From Burhinus oedicnemus (taxonomy: Eukaryota > Chordata > Aves > Charadriiformes > Burhinidae): 64,000 bases of DNA. Position numbers and translations under genes: made by a program. Below, one piece after another: positions 12,908-26,130 of this stretch (within the stretch, counting starts at the first letter, position 1; every line of letters starts with the position of its first letter). The stretch is taken from the NCBI GenBank assembly GCA_008921705.1, contig VFFE01006711.1, positions 875,172-939,171 of the forward strand. The letters run 5' to 3'. The notes beneath the pieces were generated by a model. The model was not told the DNA's origin. It ran no database searches and worked only from the letters and a program-made list of their open reading frames with translations.

Positions 12908-15900
12908 GTGTTGCATGTGAAAAATGTCTCCATGCTGTTGCAATTCTGCAGTACCAACTCTCAGGGTAACGCATCCTGCTGGCTTGTTTGGGGCTGGAGT
13001 AATTTGTCTGGGGTGTTTTGTTTGTTTTTCCAATGACAGTTATCACTGTCAAAATATAAAAGGATGATTTTGCTCAAGGAGTCAAGGTTCTCAGAACTGG
13101 AGCAGCATGAGAAACTGGCTTGCTTGAACTCCACTTATGGAGAGAGGGGAGAAGAACAAGCAATAAAGGAAAAATATGGAAACCACTGGAAGAGATTCAA
13201 CCCCCTGATGTTAGTCATCCATATCTGAGCTAGTCACCAAGGTTCATTTTTAGACAGGCAAGAAACAGGCTCAAAACAGACACTTCTAAAGCACAGTTCC
13301 CACACCAAGATACAGTTCTAAAATTGCTTAATTTTTGTGCCTTAAAAGCCTCCATTTCTCTCCATAGACACTAAAAGAAGTTCACAATGACTACTGCAGA
13401 AAGAGATAACCCCACCACAGACAGATGATTTAGTTGAGATGGATTTCAAGTCAGGTTCCCTGTTCCCAGGTTGACCTGCTTGGTCTTCATGGGGGAAGCA
13501 GGCAGAAGACTGAAGGTTCAGCACAAGCTGAAGAAAGGCCAAGCATACAATAGCCTGGATACACTTTACCACAGCAAAAGACGTACTGAAGATGTCATGT
13601 ATAGATTCAGAAGCAATAGACAACAAATCAAAGAAATTCAGAGATCTTTGCTATTTATAGACTTACTTGCTCAAAAACAGAAGAATTGGGCATCAGGAAA
13701 AAAGTTTACATCCAAATAAATTCAGATAATATTTGTTGTTATGAAATCAGGTCTATTGGCCTGAACAAACATCTGGAGAGAATCTCAATAGTTTCCTGTC
13801 TGCCAGCCAACCCTGGAGTGAATTTGGAGCTCACAAATAACGGTGTCAGATAAAGTGAGGAAGAACAGCTGGACTATATGTACTTAAAGGAACAATTCAT
13901 TTATTACACGCAAAATTATACTTCCCCCAGACAATACATCCAGCTGATGATGGAAGATGTATTCATATTAATCCAGCAGGGTGAGAGTTGGCTTAGTGGT
14001 AATTACTGAGCAGCAGCTGACACATGGTAACATGATGGAAGAGGAGGGGGAGATTAGCCTGGCCTGCCGTGTCTTCAGAAGAGCATGATCCCAAGCAGTA
14101 GCTTGGATTGCTTGCGTGAAAAGATGGCTCTGATCCCAGAAAAGCACAAAAGCAAACTAACACCTTCTCAGCCAGAGCTAGTGGGAAAAATCTACAAGAT
14201 GTGTGGAGGGTTCCTGCCAAAAAAATCAAACTGGGACAGAAGAAAAATAAAATTAGGTCAACATTTCTGCAGGAAATTGGACTGCATGCAAGCGGTCTGC
14301 AAAGAGTAACTCAGAAAAGCAAGTCTGTTGCAGGGTCTTAAATTTTCTCTACAGAGGGAAAATGACCACGATCACTGGAAAAAAATTAGGGGCTCAGAAA
14401 CTGAGAAAAAGTTGTAAACCACTCAGAAAATTGCAAGGTGTGTATTTTCTCTACAGTTCTGTGTTACAGATGAAATTACAAAAGGAGAAGGTGCCATTAA
14501 TGTGTCAGAAAGTTCATTCCTAGAAGGAAAATGAACTGGAGGAAGAACTCACAATACTTTTCAGCCTTGAGAGTACAGAACAGAGAAGCCACGTCTGACA
14601 ACTGCCAGAGATGACCTATCCCATGGAAGAAGAGAGCCATATGCCACAAATTCAAACTGCAGTGAGAACATTTCAGGAGATGACAATATCAACATTTTTT
14701 CTAAAGGCACACTGAGCAGCTGAGTGCTACAGGAGAAACATTTTGCAAGATCTCAGAGCAATATTCTGTCTAGAATCAATGGATGGTCCTCACTTCACCC
14801 ACTGCAAAGATCTTTATTCCACACCTAAAATTAGGCATAGGAAGGATTTAATAAGGTTGTCCTTACTTAGCAAAACAAAACGAAACAAAAGAGTCTGCCC
14901 TGTATGACACAACTGCTCCAGCAAGTGAAAGGATATGAATGATAATTACATTTCCCCTTGTTATATTTCTTTAACTCTAAAATAACACCTACCTGTACCC
15001 AACCACTTCCGACAGATCTGTCTAGTCACCATGCTCTCCACTTGTTGAATTTAGCACAGAAATTTCAAGCTGCCAAAGTATTCCATCTTTTTTTCTGTTT
15101 TATTGTTTCATCATTAGAAAATGGTGTCTTTTTCCTTCGGCTCCAGCTGAATCCCTAAGATACTATCTTCGTATAACTCCTCATTCATACAAATAGTAAT
15201 CCGATCCCCAAATCCCCAAGGAATTCAAGTTGGGATAAGTAAACGTTCAAATAGCCAAGACTGATCCAAAAATTTCCAACCAACACCACAACACACAAGC
15301 CATTTCCCCTTATTAATTATTTTTTTTCCATTTCAGATGTCATAAAATTGTGGGTTTCCTCCTTCTCATAGCCCCACATGCTAAATCCACTTGTGGAGAC
15401 CCCCTACAATAATCCTGCCGCTATCAGTTACCCACAGGCACTGGCATGGTGTGCTTTTGGGAGCAGAGTAGACTGCAAAGCCTTGCCAGAACAGAGCAAC
15501 AAAAGAAAGATGACAGAATCTAGAAGAATCAGGTAAGAAGACAGACAGGATAGATTTGGTGTAGCCGTGAAGACAGCAGTTGGTACTACATAAACACACC
15601 CTACTTCTATATCACATCTTCCATCTTACCTTCCTCACCTATCTGCCATCCCTCCTTTTTTGAGGACAGACGGATACCTCTCCCTTTCACAGCACCAGTG
15701 TAATGTTTAAGCTGTGGGGTTTCTGCAGCCCCCCCTTCCTCAGGTTCTGCTGTGAGGCAGGACATGTTACTTGCAGCATGATATGGACAGGACTCAGGCC
15801 TAACATGCTTTAGTTGGGCAGCTGAAACCGGGTTAGGAGCAACCCTTGCCATGGAAGGGGCTTTATTACTCACAGTAGGAAAGGCTGCATTCAAGGAAAG

Positions 15901-17740
15901 ATTCAGGGACTTCCTCTGATTCCTCTGTTCCACCATTCCCCTCAGTCTGGGCCTTAGTGAGACACCTCTGAGTGTCAAGCAGTTACCATCAGGGAACACA
16001 AAGACTAATGTCACCTTCAAGCTGATAACCAACTCAAGAAAAATTATATCATCTGTGCTTGTTTCTTCCACCTCCTCCCAGGGAAATACCTGTCCTTGTC
16101 ACCTTGCTTTGCTGGGGTTCCAGAGGAACCAAGATCTGAAGCCTGCAAGTGCTTCTGGATCTTTAGAGATGGGAAAGAATTGCTTCTCGCCCTCTCCTCT
16201 TGCCACAAGCTGCTGGAAATCACAATTTAGGTAAGGCATCCTTGACAGCTCCACACTAAAGAATCTAAAAATAAATCCTGCTTCTTGAGCCAAAAGATTT
16301 GTGTAACAGCTGGTGGAGCTGAGCTTAGGAGAAAGAATTCTACCCATATTTATGGGCTTTGTTTACACAGAGTTGTAAAAACTAGTAATTGTAATAAAAA
16401 CAAATGGACCAGTTTATCTCTCTGCTTTGATTTCCTTTCCAGGTGATTAAAGGTTGCAACAAGAGACCTCATTACAGCCCAAGGTTCTTCTCTAGCATGG
16501 TACAACCAGATTGTCTTAGGCATGGAAAGAGAACTTGTCCACAGACTGCTGCATGTCTAACACTCACCAAAGCTGCTCATTTCCCTACAGATGTTGTACA
16601 GTAGAAGGGGCACTGGGAACAGACTCTTTTGATGAGAAACTGGTCTAGACAGAAATTAAATACTAAATGCATTTCCATCATCTGTCTCATACCAAGAGGA
16701 AAAAAAAAATAGATGTATCAGAAGCTGGGAAGTTCTCTTTGCACTTTAAAATCTAATACTGAAATATTTCACATGCTGGCTGGCAAAAGTAGGTCTTTAA
16801 ACAAAAGAAACTCAGACTCCTCCCTACTATTGTAAGAAACTGGTCAGGGATCTTTGAAAACATTTGACTTCATGTTGTAATTGTATAGCTCAAGCCAGAA
16901 CTGCCTTATAAAGAAACCAGGTAGGTTAAGACAATGCACTAATGTCATGTTTCACGTTTTTTTCCAGTTAAAAAAAAAAAAGAAATGCTTTCACCTGCTG
17001 GGTCTGCTCACAGCAGTGCAGGTTGCTTAAACCTGATGCTCAAAGCAAGACTTGCTCCTCTCTGCTTCTCCACTTCATCTCCAAGAAAAACGGGAAAATT
17101 TATTAAACTAGTGGAAAAAAAAATCCACTCAAAAACCTTCACATTTCAATTTCTCTTAAGCCTAATTGGTACTGAGCATAGTCAGCCACAAATTTGCCAT
17201 TTCTGCTGAGAGCACAGCATATCTTTTGCTTTTCTACTGTGTGACTGGTTTGTAGTGGAACAAGAAGTCCAGATACAGCTGCCACAGGAGCAGTGACATA
17301 AATGAGTATCGCTAAAGAAGTTAAAGCATGTTTCAGTCCTGGGTGAAAAACAGCCTCTCTTTTTGCTATTTTCTCCCCACCTCCAGAGATGCTGGAGTGG
17401 CTCAGAACCAAGACGAAAAGTATTAGTTTCAGATTTTTTTTTCTTTAAATGAAAATCTGGGGAAAAAAACATGTTCACTTCGGTCAGTTAAAGTACATTT
17501 CAGTCATTTCTAAATAATTTAGCTTTAGCAACATGTAAAAGGTACTATAAATAGACATGCTATTTTGAGGGAAGGCTAACTTTTTTGATTGCTTGTTTAT
17601 TCCTTTCTTCATGACGTTTTAACCACTTCAAAATCAGCTCTAGAGTCTGGGGGAGGGCATAGGTTGAGTAATATGTTGCCATTGACCCTGTTCTGATGAG
17701 GGTTTTGTTAACAAGCCTTATTGAAAACTAAAGACATAAA

Positions 17741-17775
17741 AGGGGAAAAAAAACCAAACCAAAACCAAAAAAACC
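17741..17775. repeat. A-rich low-complexity tract
   Basis: Runs of A broken by GG or CC pairs. No parent element is visible. Confidence 0.8.
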
Positions 17776-20560
17776 CATGTGCCATGCAGGGGGACAGTTT
17801 CCCACATCAGTGATGCAGAGCAGAGAGCGAGACCAGACACAGAAAGGGGCAGCAATACAAAATGGGAAAGGGAGGGACAATACTGGGACTGTGAAGGGAT
17901 CAGAAAGCGACGGAGGTGGCAGGGCTGCCTCCTGCTATCAGGGTCTACAAGGTGCAGCAGGAGATATCTTTACCAGTATTTGTTCCACTGGCATCCAATA
18001 AGGTCAGCCAGAGGCAGAGGAGGGTTGCAGGCTGCTCCTGTTGTCCCCAGCTGCTGCTTCACTTCCCTTTTTCCCTAGGATCAGTTCTCTAACAGTGACA
18101 AAAGACTGAATCAGCTCTAACAGCTGCTGACTTTTCTCCCTCCAAGCTGGGCTGGTCCCTTTGCCCAGCTTCTTCTCAAAAAAATCATTAGGCAGTTTTT
18201 GGTCTGAGGTCTGTGCTAACTGGATCCACCAACAGCGTGGATACAGCCAATGGGGCCGCGCAGGTCTGCCTGCACCAAGGAGCTCTGCGCCCTCCCAGCT
18301 CAAGAGGAAAATCTTGTTTGCTCCTGGGGGCTCCACACTGCAGCCATTTAGAAGCCCCTCCTTACGCTCCATCAATGTTTATACTCCAAAAGTTTAACAA
18401 TAAGGGGAAATAAATGGGAACCACATGTCTAATGGGAAGATTTTTCATTCAAATGTGCTTTATTATGTGATATATGCCTTTAATTACAGTGCAAGCGTCT
18501 GGGTACATTCATTGCTATTACAGACCAATCTTTCATGTTTATTGAGCATAAGACTACAACGAGCAAAGCAGGAGAGGCTCAGACATTAGCTAGAGTGGGA
18601 CATAAAGCTACAATCACATGCTTGGCTCTTCCTCTCTTCTGTCTGTAGGGTAACCTCTATATTACACAGAACAGGATTTAATGGAAGAGGGGCTTTTTCA
18701 GACTAGTTAAAGAGATTTCACACCACCTAACCACCTTCCAAATTCATATAAGATTTTGCTGAATTATTTCTTTATGTGGAAAAAAACATCATTTCTGAAA
18801 GTGTATACATGGGCATTAATGAAGAGGGTTTAAAACTGCACTTAGAACAGCATTTTGTTCATGTAAAAAATTTTACATGGCTTGAAAGAAATAAATATTA
18901 GTTTGGGCTTAAGCAGAACATGTAATTTTGGCAAAATTAAAGCAATGTATTTTGCTCCAGGTTAAATTGTATGTCATTTAACACACACACACCTGCCACC
19001 CAATTCAGCTTCAGTTTTCCATTCATCAGCATTTTCACAGGCAAGGGAGGTTACTCAAGACAGTTCTCAAGTTATGCGACCCATCGCCCTGCAGACACTG
19101 AGCAGACACACACCTGAAACTCGTCTAGCTCACACAGGTGAAAATGCTGTAAAGTAAAGCTGCTCCCACTTGAGGCCAGCCCCAGCAGAGGGCACGTGTC
19201 CACCCTCCTCATACAGTTGTCATCTCACCAGTTGAAGAGCAGCAAACTTCACAGACCCTAAAGACCTGTACCCCGCTTCTTAGAGGTGTTGTGCGACCCT
19301 ATTTCTTCACAAAGTCAGAGCAGTCTCACAAACTTTCTTCTACCCCGTTCACCCTACGAGGACACTGTGCCCCCTCAGCCTGAGGCCATGGCTTCTGTCA
19401 GGGATGTATGAGGCAAAGAAGGCATTGTTGCAAAACATTTAGTGACCACTAAATTGCTCCCTTTCTAAGGCAGGAACTCAGCCTGGATCTTACCAGATTT
19501 CAAAAGCTGACAAGTAGCTTTTGTCATCCTCAGGAAAAGCGAGGAAACAACAGCATTGCACTGGCCCATTGTGCCAAGCACATTTCCGATAAGCACCCAA
19601 AATCAGGACGGGCAAAGGTTGACCAACACAAAAGATACACTTTCTGATGACTGAGGAAGCTTGTGGCTGGGCACTGAATAAATACAGACTGCTCCAATTA
19701 AACCCGCTCTGCTCCCACCCTTCTCTGCTGCCGGAGACCATTGCAGCCTCTCTGCAGGCACACAGGCTGACAAAGCTGTGAAGCCGGAGGGGTTTGCTCT
19801 GCTCGGTGGCATTAGCACATCAGCCCAGCAGGTTCGCAAGCCAGCGCTGTGCATTCAGAGCAGCTAAGCACTTTGCTCTCCATGGCACAGGTTTCACTCA
19901 GTCTGAGGCAAAGATGCATACACCAAGAAATGCATCCCAGGCACGGGTGCCAGGCAACTTGAAAGGAAGTCAGGAAAAGGTAATAACAAGAGTGAAGCAA
20001 GGAGAGAGAAATTCCGAGAGTTGAATGTGCAGAATTTCTCCAGGGATTGTAAAAAGGAAGCACAGAACTGTGTACCTGTATGTAAATGGGATAACGCCAA
20101 GGAAATGGGAAGCTTTGAAAGCTGGCACAGGTGAGAAGGCAGACACAGACATTTCTAATCCTTAAAGACCCTTCCTAAATACACTTCCTAAGACAGTTCA
20201 ATACCAGCATTGCAAATACTAATTTTTAAAAATTTACTTTCCATTTTACTGCCGGTGTCCATTACTTCTCATGGCAACATAGTCTGCAAAGGGATCAATA
20301 GGACACATTCTCAGCTCCGTCTGTTAGGAGAACCACAAGTCAGGAAGGATGGCACGACTGGCATTTCACTGGATTTACTCTAGCCAGATTCTGCTTGTTG
20401 GGCCCTACAGCAGGCATTTATAGGCTGCCACAATACACTATGCTACCTCCAGCTCTCTGGGTCATGGATATGCCCCCGATGCCATCCTGAAAGGCTTCTG
20501 GGCAGCTACAGTGGATGAACGGGCACTGCTTAGGACACGTACAGGTCCCGCACTGGGAAG

Positions 20561-21245
20561 AATCATACAATGGTTAGAGTTGAAAGGGACCTTAAAGATC
20601 ATCTAGTTCCAACCCCCCTGCCACGAACAGGGACACCTTCCACTAGACTAGATTGCTCAAAGCCTTAACCAACCTGGCCTTGAACACCTCCAGGAATGGG
20701 GCCTCCACAGCTTCCCTGGACAACCTGTTCCAGTGCTTCACCACCCTCAGAGTAAAGAATTTCTTCCTAATATCTAATCTAAATCTACACTCTCTGTTTA
20801 AAACTGTTACCCCTCGTCCTATCACAACAGGCCCTGATAAAGACTCCCTCCCCATCTTTCCCATAGGACCCCTTTAGGTGCTGGAAGGCCACTATAAGGT
20901 CTCCCTGGAGCCTTCTCTTCTCCAGGCAGAAAAACCTTAACTCTCTCGGCCTGTCTTCATAGGATAGGCACTCCAGCCCTCTGATCATCTTCATGGCCCT
21001 CCTCTGGACTCACTCTAACAGGTCCGTGTCCTTCTTATGCTGGGGGCCCCAGAGCTGGACGCAGGCAGGGTCTCATGAGAGCAGAGTAAAGGGGGAGAAT
21101 CACTTCCCTCAACCTCCTGGCCACACTTCTTTTGAAGAACCTTGCCAGCTCATGTTGAGCTTCTCATCCACCAACACCCCCAAGTCCTTCTCTTCAGGAC
21201 TGCTCTCAATTCATTCTTCCCCCAGCCTGTATTTGTGCTTGAGCG
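20561..21245 (-). mobile_element. CR1 LINE, 5'-truncated copy
   Basis: The plus strand starts with a decayed reverse complement of the CR1 tail (AATCATACAATGGTTAGAG), then 'gggaccttaaagatcatct' and the long reversed end of the CR1 reverse-transcriptase frame. The minus strand translates to typical CR1 ORF2 C-terminal wording, such as FRLDIRKKFFTLRVVKHWNR (20643-20864). The LECLSYEDRPRELRFFCLEK segment (20785-20994) lies in a different frame, so at least one frameshift separates them. This copy is older and more damaged than the one at 42457. The 5' end near 21245 is approximate. CR1 normally truncates at the 5' end and leaves no clear target duplication. Confidence 0.92.
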
Positions 21246-24190
21246 GAGCATGGACTGAGTCACTCTCTGGACAATTCTGGTCCCCAAACACCGCCTGTGC
21301 TCTATACTGCCTGGGATCAAGGCCAGATACTGGACCAAACCAGCAAAAACAATGGCCCACCATAGTTAATGGGAGTCTTGTATCCCCACAAAAGGGAACA
21401 CAGATGCTGCCTGTAGGACAACTGTGACTGAAATAAATTCCATGAGTAAAAAGATTATAAAAATGAGGTAGAAAACTTCAGCTTCTGATAGTGTTGAAGA
21501 TGCAGCTTCAGTAAATATTATCTCCTACTCAAACACCCTAGTTCTTGTACCATCTTCTACAATTCATTCTTTTAGGCCATCTTCATTACCACACCGTTGT
21601 CATATCCTGTCCTATAATAAATCAAGAGAACAAAAATTTAAGATGAAACAGCCGGTACATCTTGATTCATTGGATGCCTCAAGTGCCAAAGCAAACCTGC
21701 CTCTGTGAGCTTGAACATACAATATAATAAAGAAATTCAGAGTTCCTTTCAGCCTTACTTTCCTACTCCCCAATCAGGTCTGGTCTCCACCAGGGGCTCC
21801 GCTAGCTTGCAGATATTCTCCAAGATTGTTCTTATTATAATCCTGTGAGATAATTCAATCCAGCTCTAGCTAGCCACATTTCTTGTTGGCCAGATTCCCT
21901 GGCAACCCTTGCATTGACAACAGGCAACTATTGAAGGGAAAAGAGCCTGCTTACAGTCACCTATCTCTACACACACACAGCCAAGCCAGAGATCATATGC
22001 AGGAAGGAGTTTCAAATCTGGGAAGCTCCAGGGGAACATCCTTTCCTTCATCCTAAACAGCAAGTGGTCTCATGGAAGGCAAGAGATGGTGTCCTCTCTG
22101 TACTTCATAGGGATTCAGTCCATCCTGATCCAAATGTGCAGGGGAGACTGACAATACCACCCACTCCCCAGCATGAAGGGCAGCATACGGATGTTTACAG
22201 GAGGAACCCAAATGAACAGCATCATTGTAAATGCCAGACACCATCAGGAACAATTTAGCTTGACAGTTGTAGCAGAAACTGTCACTGCACTGAGGCATCG
22301 TTGCCAGAAAAATCACCAAATGAGAAACTCGCATGTTTCAGGGATCCCCTAGGGCTGCTGGGCATACACCATTTACACTGTCATCTCTGATTCATCCATC
22401 ACCCGGTTCCTGCAATCAAACAGTGGAAAATTGTACCTTTGGAATAAATGAATCTGCAATTGCAGATCATGCAAGAAAAAGGAAGCTCTTATCTAACCTC
22501 TCTCAGCAGCTATCTAGGTTTCTATATATTCTGTGGTGTCTATATTTAAGCTATTTATCCCATTTAATTCAAACTCCAGGTACCTTCAATCCACCTTATG
22601 GAGCAGGGTGAAGAAAAAAACAAAACAAACAAAAAACCACACACAGAAACTCAACAACAATAAGCAAACTCGATCCAAGGCAACAACTATAGTCAACAAG
22701 TCACCAAACTTGATATAATGTAATTTTAATTCCTGAAGTTAACCAATGTTTACAGTGACAGTACAGCATAATTCATAAGATAAGGGAAGGCTGCAGAGGA
22801 AAAATAAAGCAGCCTTCTCCATGCTGTCACTAGAGAAAAAAACATAACTCATCTGGCTAGGGAACATCAGACTCAATTTTGCAACAGAACTTTCAGGTTT
22901 GTCACATTTGTGCCACTGGGTGTGTGTGCGTGATTCTTGTGGACTTGCACCGAGATCTGAGGAAATCAACTGGCCTGAAGCAAGTACTGTGTTAGTCCGA
23001 GGACAAAACCAGAATCCTGTTTTGGCAGCAAAAATTTGATGACAGTATTGTTCTCTTACTATATGGCAGGAAAGTGCCCTTGGGTACAGTATATTCTGCT
23101 AACATGTTATTTGTACGTGCTGTTATCTCTTGAACACTGCAAGTACAAAATGCTACCAAATTTACATTCAGATGGTTTATGATCACTGAGCCTCTGGCAG
23201 AAATGAGATGCCCAAGGTAGCAGGCTGTGGGAAGGATCAGGTTTTTCTCCTTTTGCATTACAGAATCCCAAGGATTTTCTATAAAGCTTTAAGTTTTGTT
23301 GTTTGTTTTATCAATTGTCCTTCTCTTAAAAATATCACCCTTCATTTTGGTGCCTCAGCTCCTCCTTTTATCACACCTACAATACTTCGGCTGTGCCAAA
23401 ATTTTATTGCATCATGCCCTAACTTCGATTTTATAGCTACCCATGGTCCTATAAAAATCAATTGAACACAAACTTAAAGAATTTTATTATACTGGAAGAA
23501 CTACTTGTAACCGCCACAAAACTGTTGTGGAGCTTCTACTGCAAAAATTCAAATATGCACACGAGTATGTGCGCACCCCATACAAACAGGCCACCAGCTT
23601 TCCCCCAGACAACCTATATGGAAGACCAGTTTGACCTAAATGTAACTGAAGACATGCTGCATTCACAATGATAAATAAAGATCTCTCTTAGAAGCATAAA
23701 TGGCCCGCAGCAGAACAGTGCTAGAATCAGATTATGAAAATTTTGCCTTTTAGCCTTTTTTTTTCCTTTAAAGGTAAAGTTTTATTAACTGTGATGAAGC
23801 ATTTGAAAAACATGTTTCCCAACCTTTCCTCAGCCACAGAAGCATCAAAAGAAAAATAAGAGAGGACAACTGAAATTATCCAAACACCTTCCCGATTTTC
23901 TCTCTGCCTAACTCATGACTTTTGAAGGACCAATTCATGACTTCTAAAAGCTTGGGATTGCTAGTTCTGAGGTGCTAGACCAGAAAAGCCAGGCACTGGC
24001 TCCTTTTTCACCACTGAAGCAATGAGCATGAAAAGCTGAAACACATACTGGGTTAACATTGAGCATATGGGAAATTTGAATCATCTGTGCCTACTGTAGG
24101 GGCAAAGGACTTAAAGCTGTTCCTCTGGCACCTTTATTCCCCAGAATAATATCGATCACATGCAGTCTCCTTCAGAAGAAGAAAAGAAAA
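21246..24190 (-). other. Intron: no gene or repeat recognised
   Basis: Nothing beyond an A/C-rich tract at 22611-22640. Open frames here are short and show no familiar motif. Confidence 0.7.
22611..22640. repeat. A/C-rich low-complexity tract
   Basis: An A run followed by CAAA and CAAAA units, continuing into an AC-rich stretch. Confidence 0.8.
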
Positions 24191-24323
24191 GGAAAAAGGA
24201 AAAAGGAAAAAGGAAAAAGGAAAAAGGAAAAAGGAAAAAGGAAAAAGGAAAAAGGAAAAAGGAAAAAGGAAAAAGGAAAAAGGAAAAAGGAAAAAGGAAA
24301 AAGGAAAAAGGAAAAAGGAAAAA
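24191..24323. repeat. Perfect heptamer array (GGAAAAA) x19
   Basis: Nineteen uninterrupted head-to-tail copies of GGAAAAA span 133 bases with no mismatch. Imperfect purine-rich sequence precedes it (from about 24174) and AAGAAATATTTT follows. One strand is pure purine. Because 7 is not a multiple of 3, the array is open in all three forward frames and gives a Lys/Glu/Gly-rich repeat peptide of period 7, which explains the open frames found here; these are not genes. A perfect array of this length is usually young and length-variable. Confidence 0.97.
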
Positions 24324-25119
24324 GAAATATTTTAAAAATTAGGTGAATTTTCATATGTTGAGGTTGAACAATCAAAACAAATATTTGCCTTAGCATAAGC
24401 GATGGCTTGCACACAGGCAGATGAGCCCAGAGAATCTGCATCTCAGCAGGTGCATTTTAAGGAAAAAAAACTCTGTACACCAGAAGGAGTAAACTACATC
24501 TATCTTGTTTTCTTGAGGGAACAGAGTAACATACATGTTTTCAGGCCAGATCCTCCAGTGATGTAAACAGCATTTCCCTGCTAAAAATCAATGGACCTAT
24601 GCTGAGTTTCAGCTGCTACATATGTGGCTCCACACATCTTCTGCAAACCAGCTCAGGTGTGCTATTAGATCAGAACATGGTCCATTTCCCCGCTGAAACT
24701 AAGCACTGGAGGCAGGGATGGTTTGTAGCGAGTCAAAAAAAGGAGGGGGGAGAGAGAGAGAGTAAACCTATTTGCAAAGGGCAATGTGAAACAAAACTAG
24801 GGCCACATACCAACTTCCAGTATTGCAGAAACCTGTTTCACACAATAGCCACTAAATTATTTGAAATTAAATGTACGAGCTTCTTAGTACGCTGCTGTGC
24901 TACACTATAAAAGAAGGGCCCTCTCTGTCCCGTGGCACATCTACAACTGCAGCACCAGCTGATGCGAAATTCCCACGTGGGGTCCCCATCCCAACCACGC
25001 TGGAAGTCCTGCCACAGCCTGAAGCCCAGGGAGAGAGGAGGTTGCAAGAAGAGGAACTCCTGTAACATTTCTATAGGGCCACCTGGGCCAGCAGACGGGA
25101 AAACAGAACATGATTTGAG

Positions 25120-25215
25120 AAGTCTGGGTAACATTGCAGCTCTGTCACTGGTTCGCTGGCTAACCCTGCACAGCTCGCTTCACCTCCCAGTGCTTCAGCT
25201 TCCCTTCAGCCTTTC
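25120..25215 (+). mobile_element. Possible ancient MIR-type SINE fragment
   Basis: The blocks 'gtctgggta', 'gcagctctgtcactggttcgctg', 'ttcacctccca' and 'gtgcttcagcttccc' keep the MIR order (summary, tissue-typical core, then 'cctcagtttccc'). It is strongly diverged. Confidence 0.4.
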
Positions 25216-25471
25216 TCACTGCCTTGTCGAATCTGCCTCTGTATTGGCAACCATCAAGCTGTGATTTCCGAACCATTTAAAAGCTCCTTGCATGACAGTC
25301 GTAGGTAACATGACCAGGACAAGAGTGTGGTAACACTGGCACTGCTGGGTAAACCAGATGATTCCTCGCGGTCATGGCACGAAGGGACCTATTAAGAACT
25401 GCATGGTGCAAAAATCAGCAGGGCATCCTGGGATTTACAAAATCTAGTTACACTTCACAGAAGAGCAGTGG

Positions 25472-25476
25472 AGAGG
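25472..25476. repeat. Target-site duplication, left copy (AGAGG)
   Basis: Five bases identical to 26126-26130, directly next to the TG end of the solo LTR. Confidence 0.85.
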
Positions 25477-26125
25477 TGCTATGGTTTGAGAAACCCACAA
25501 CAATTTATTGTCATTTAGAAAATTATTCTACCACCCAATGACCCCACCCCACCCAGGAAGGGGAATTGGGGAAAAACAAGGAAAGCCGAGGGATGAAATA
25601 TAAACAGATTTAATAGAATAAGACTAGATAATTGACATTAATAACACTAAAGAACCAATATTGATCCTGATACCAATACAACATATACAAGGATTATACA
25701 CAGCCTATCCTATCCATAGGAAGCTGTGCACTCCCAGCAGAGGACAGCAAATGTCAGACACTGCAAGCGCTACCACTTCGGGAGGAAGGGAAGGGCTCAG
25801 GGGTCCAGCACCGGGGCAAGAAGTTCTCAGGATCGCAGCCACCAAGGGACAGACAGCACTTCGCAGCAAAATTACTAATTTACATTGAATGTGACGTTCG
25901 TGGTATGAAATAATCCTGTTGGCCAGCTTGGGTCAAGTGCCTGGGTCTCGCTCCTCCTCATCCCTGCACCTGGCTAACTCGAAAACACTGAGACCTTGAA
26001 ACCCACGTACCACATCTGGCTATAAAGTAAATATTTCTGCAAATTCAGACACTAGAGTCTTCTAAAAGTGCAGTTTTCCCAAGCATTAGAAGAGAAATCA
26101 GTCCTGTGTTGCTTAAACTAGGACA
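25477..26125 (-). mobile_element. Solo LTR of an avian ERVL-type endogenous retrovirus
   Basis: Read on the minus strand, the 649-base element starts TGTCCTAGTTT and ends AAACCATAGCA, so it has the standard TG...CA ends. It is flanked on both sides by AGAGG (25472-25476 and 26126-26130), a 5-base target-site duplication. The order inside matches avian ERVL LTRs as I know them: a U3 segment with a 'gccaacaggattatttcatacc' block before a TATA-like AT stretch, then an ATTAAA poly(A)-type word, a CT- and C-rich 3' block, and AATAAA close to the 3' end (25504-25509). No gag, pol or env sequence flanks it, so the two LTRs of a full provirus most likely recombined to leave one. It lies in the same orientation as the host gene, so its poly(A) words are on the transcribed strand. 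Confidence 0.9.
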
Positions 26126-26130
26126 AGAGG
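26126..26130. repeat. Target-site duplication, right copy (AGAGG)
   Basis: Five bases identical to 25472-25476, directly after the CA end of the solo LTR. Confidence 0.85.

Larger units (their letters stand above)
8360..20560 (-). other. Intron between exons B and C, 3' part: no gene or repeat recognised
   Basis: About 12 kb of intron. The longest open frames here, for example 154 codons at 15607-16071 minus and 123 codons at 18004-18375 minus, have no recognisable motif or splice context. Only short simple repeats (12881-12907, 17741-17775) and a 20-base AT-rich hairpin at 18860-18879 (arms CATGTAAAA and TTTTACATG) stand out. I saw no transposon with clear ends. Confidence 0.7.
24324..25476 (-). 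other. Intron: weak SINE trace only
   Basis: No exon is recognised. A MIR-like word order is visible at 25120-25215, and a short AGAGAG run near 24750. Confidence 0.65.

Noticed and set aside
15607..16071. 154-codon open frame on the minus strand
   Set aside because: Frames of this length are expected a few times by chance in 64 kb. It shows no domain, no splice context and no repeated or conserved pattern that I recognise.
20643..20994. Open frames that look like conserved protein
   Set aside because: They are the reverse-transcriptase end of a dead CR1 element, not a host gene.
24160..24441. Lys/Glu-rich and Phe/Leu/Pro-rich open frames on both strands
   Set aside because: Both are direct products of the GGAAAAA array, which cannot contain a stop codon in most frames.
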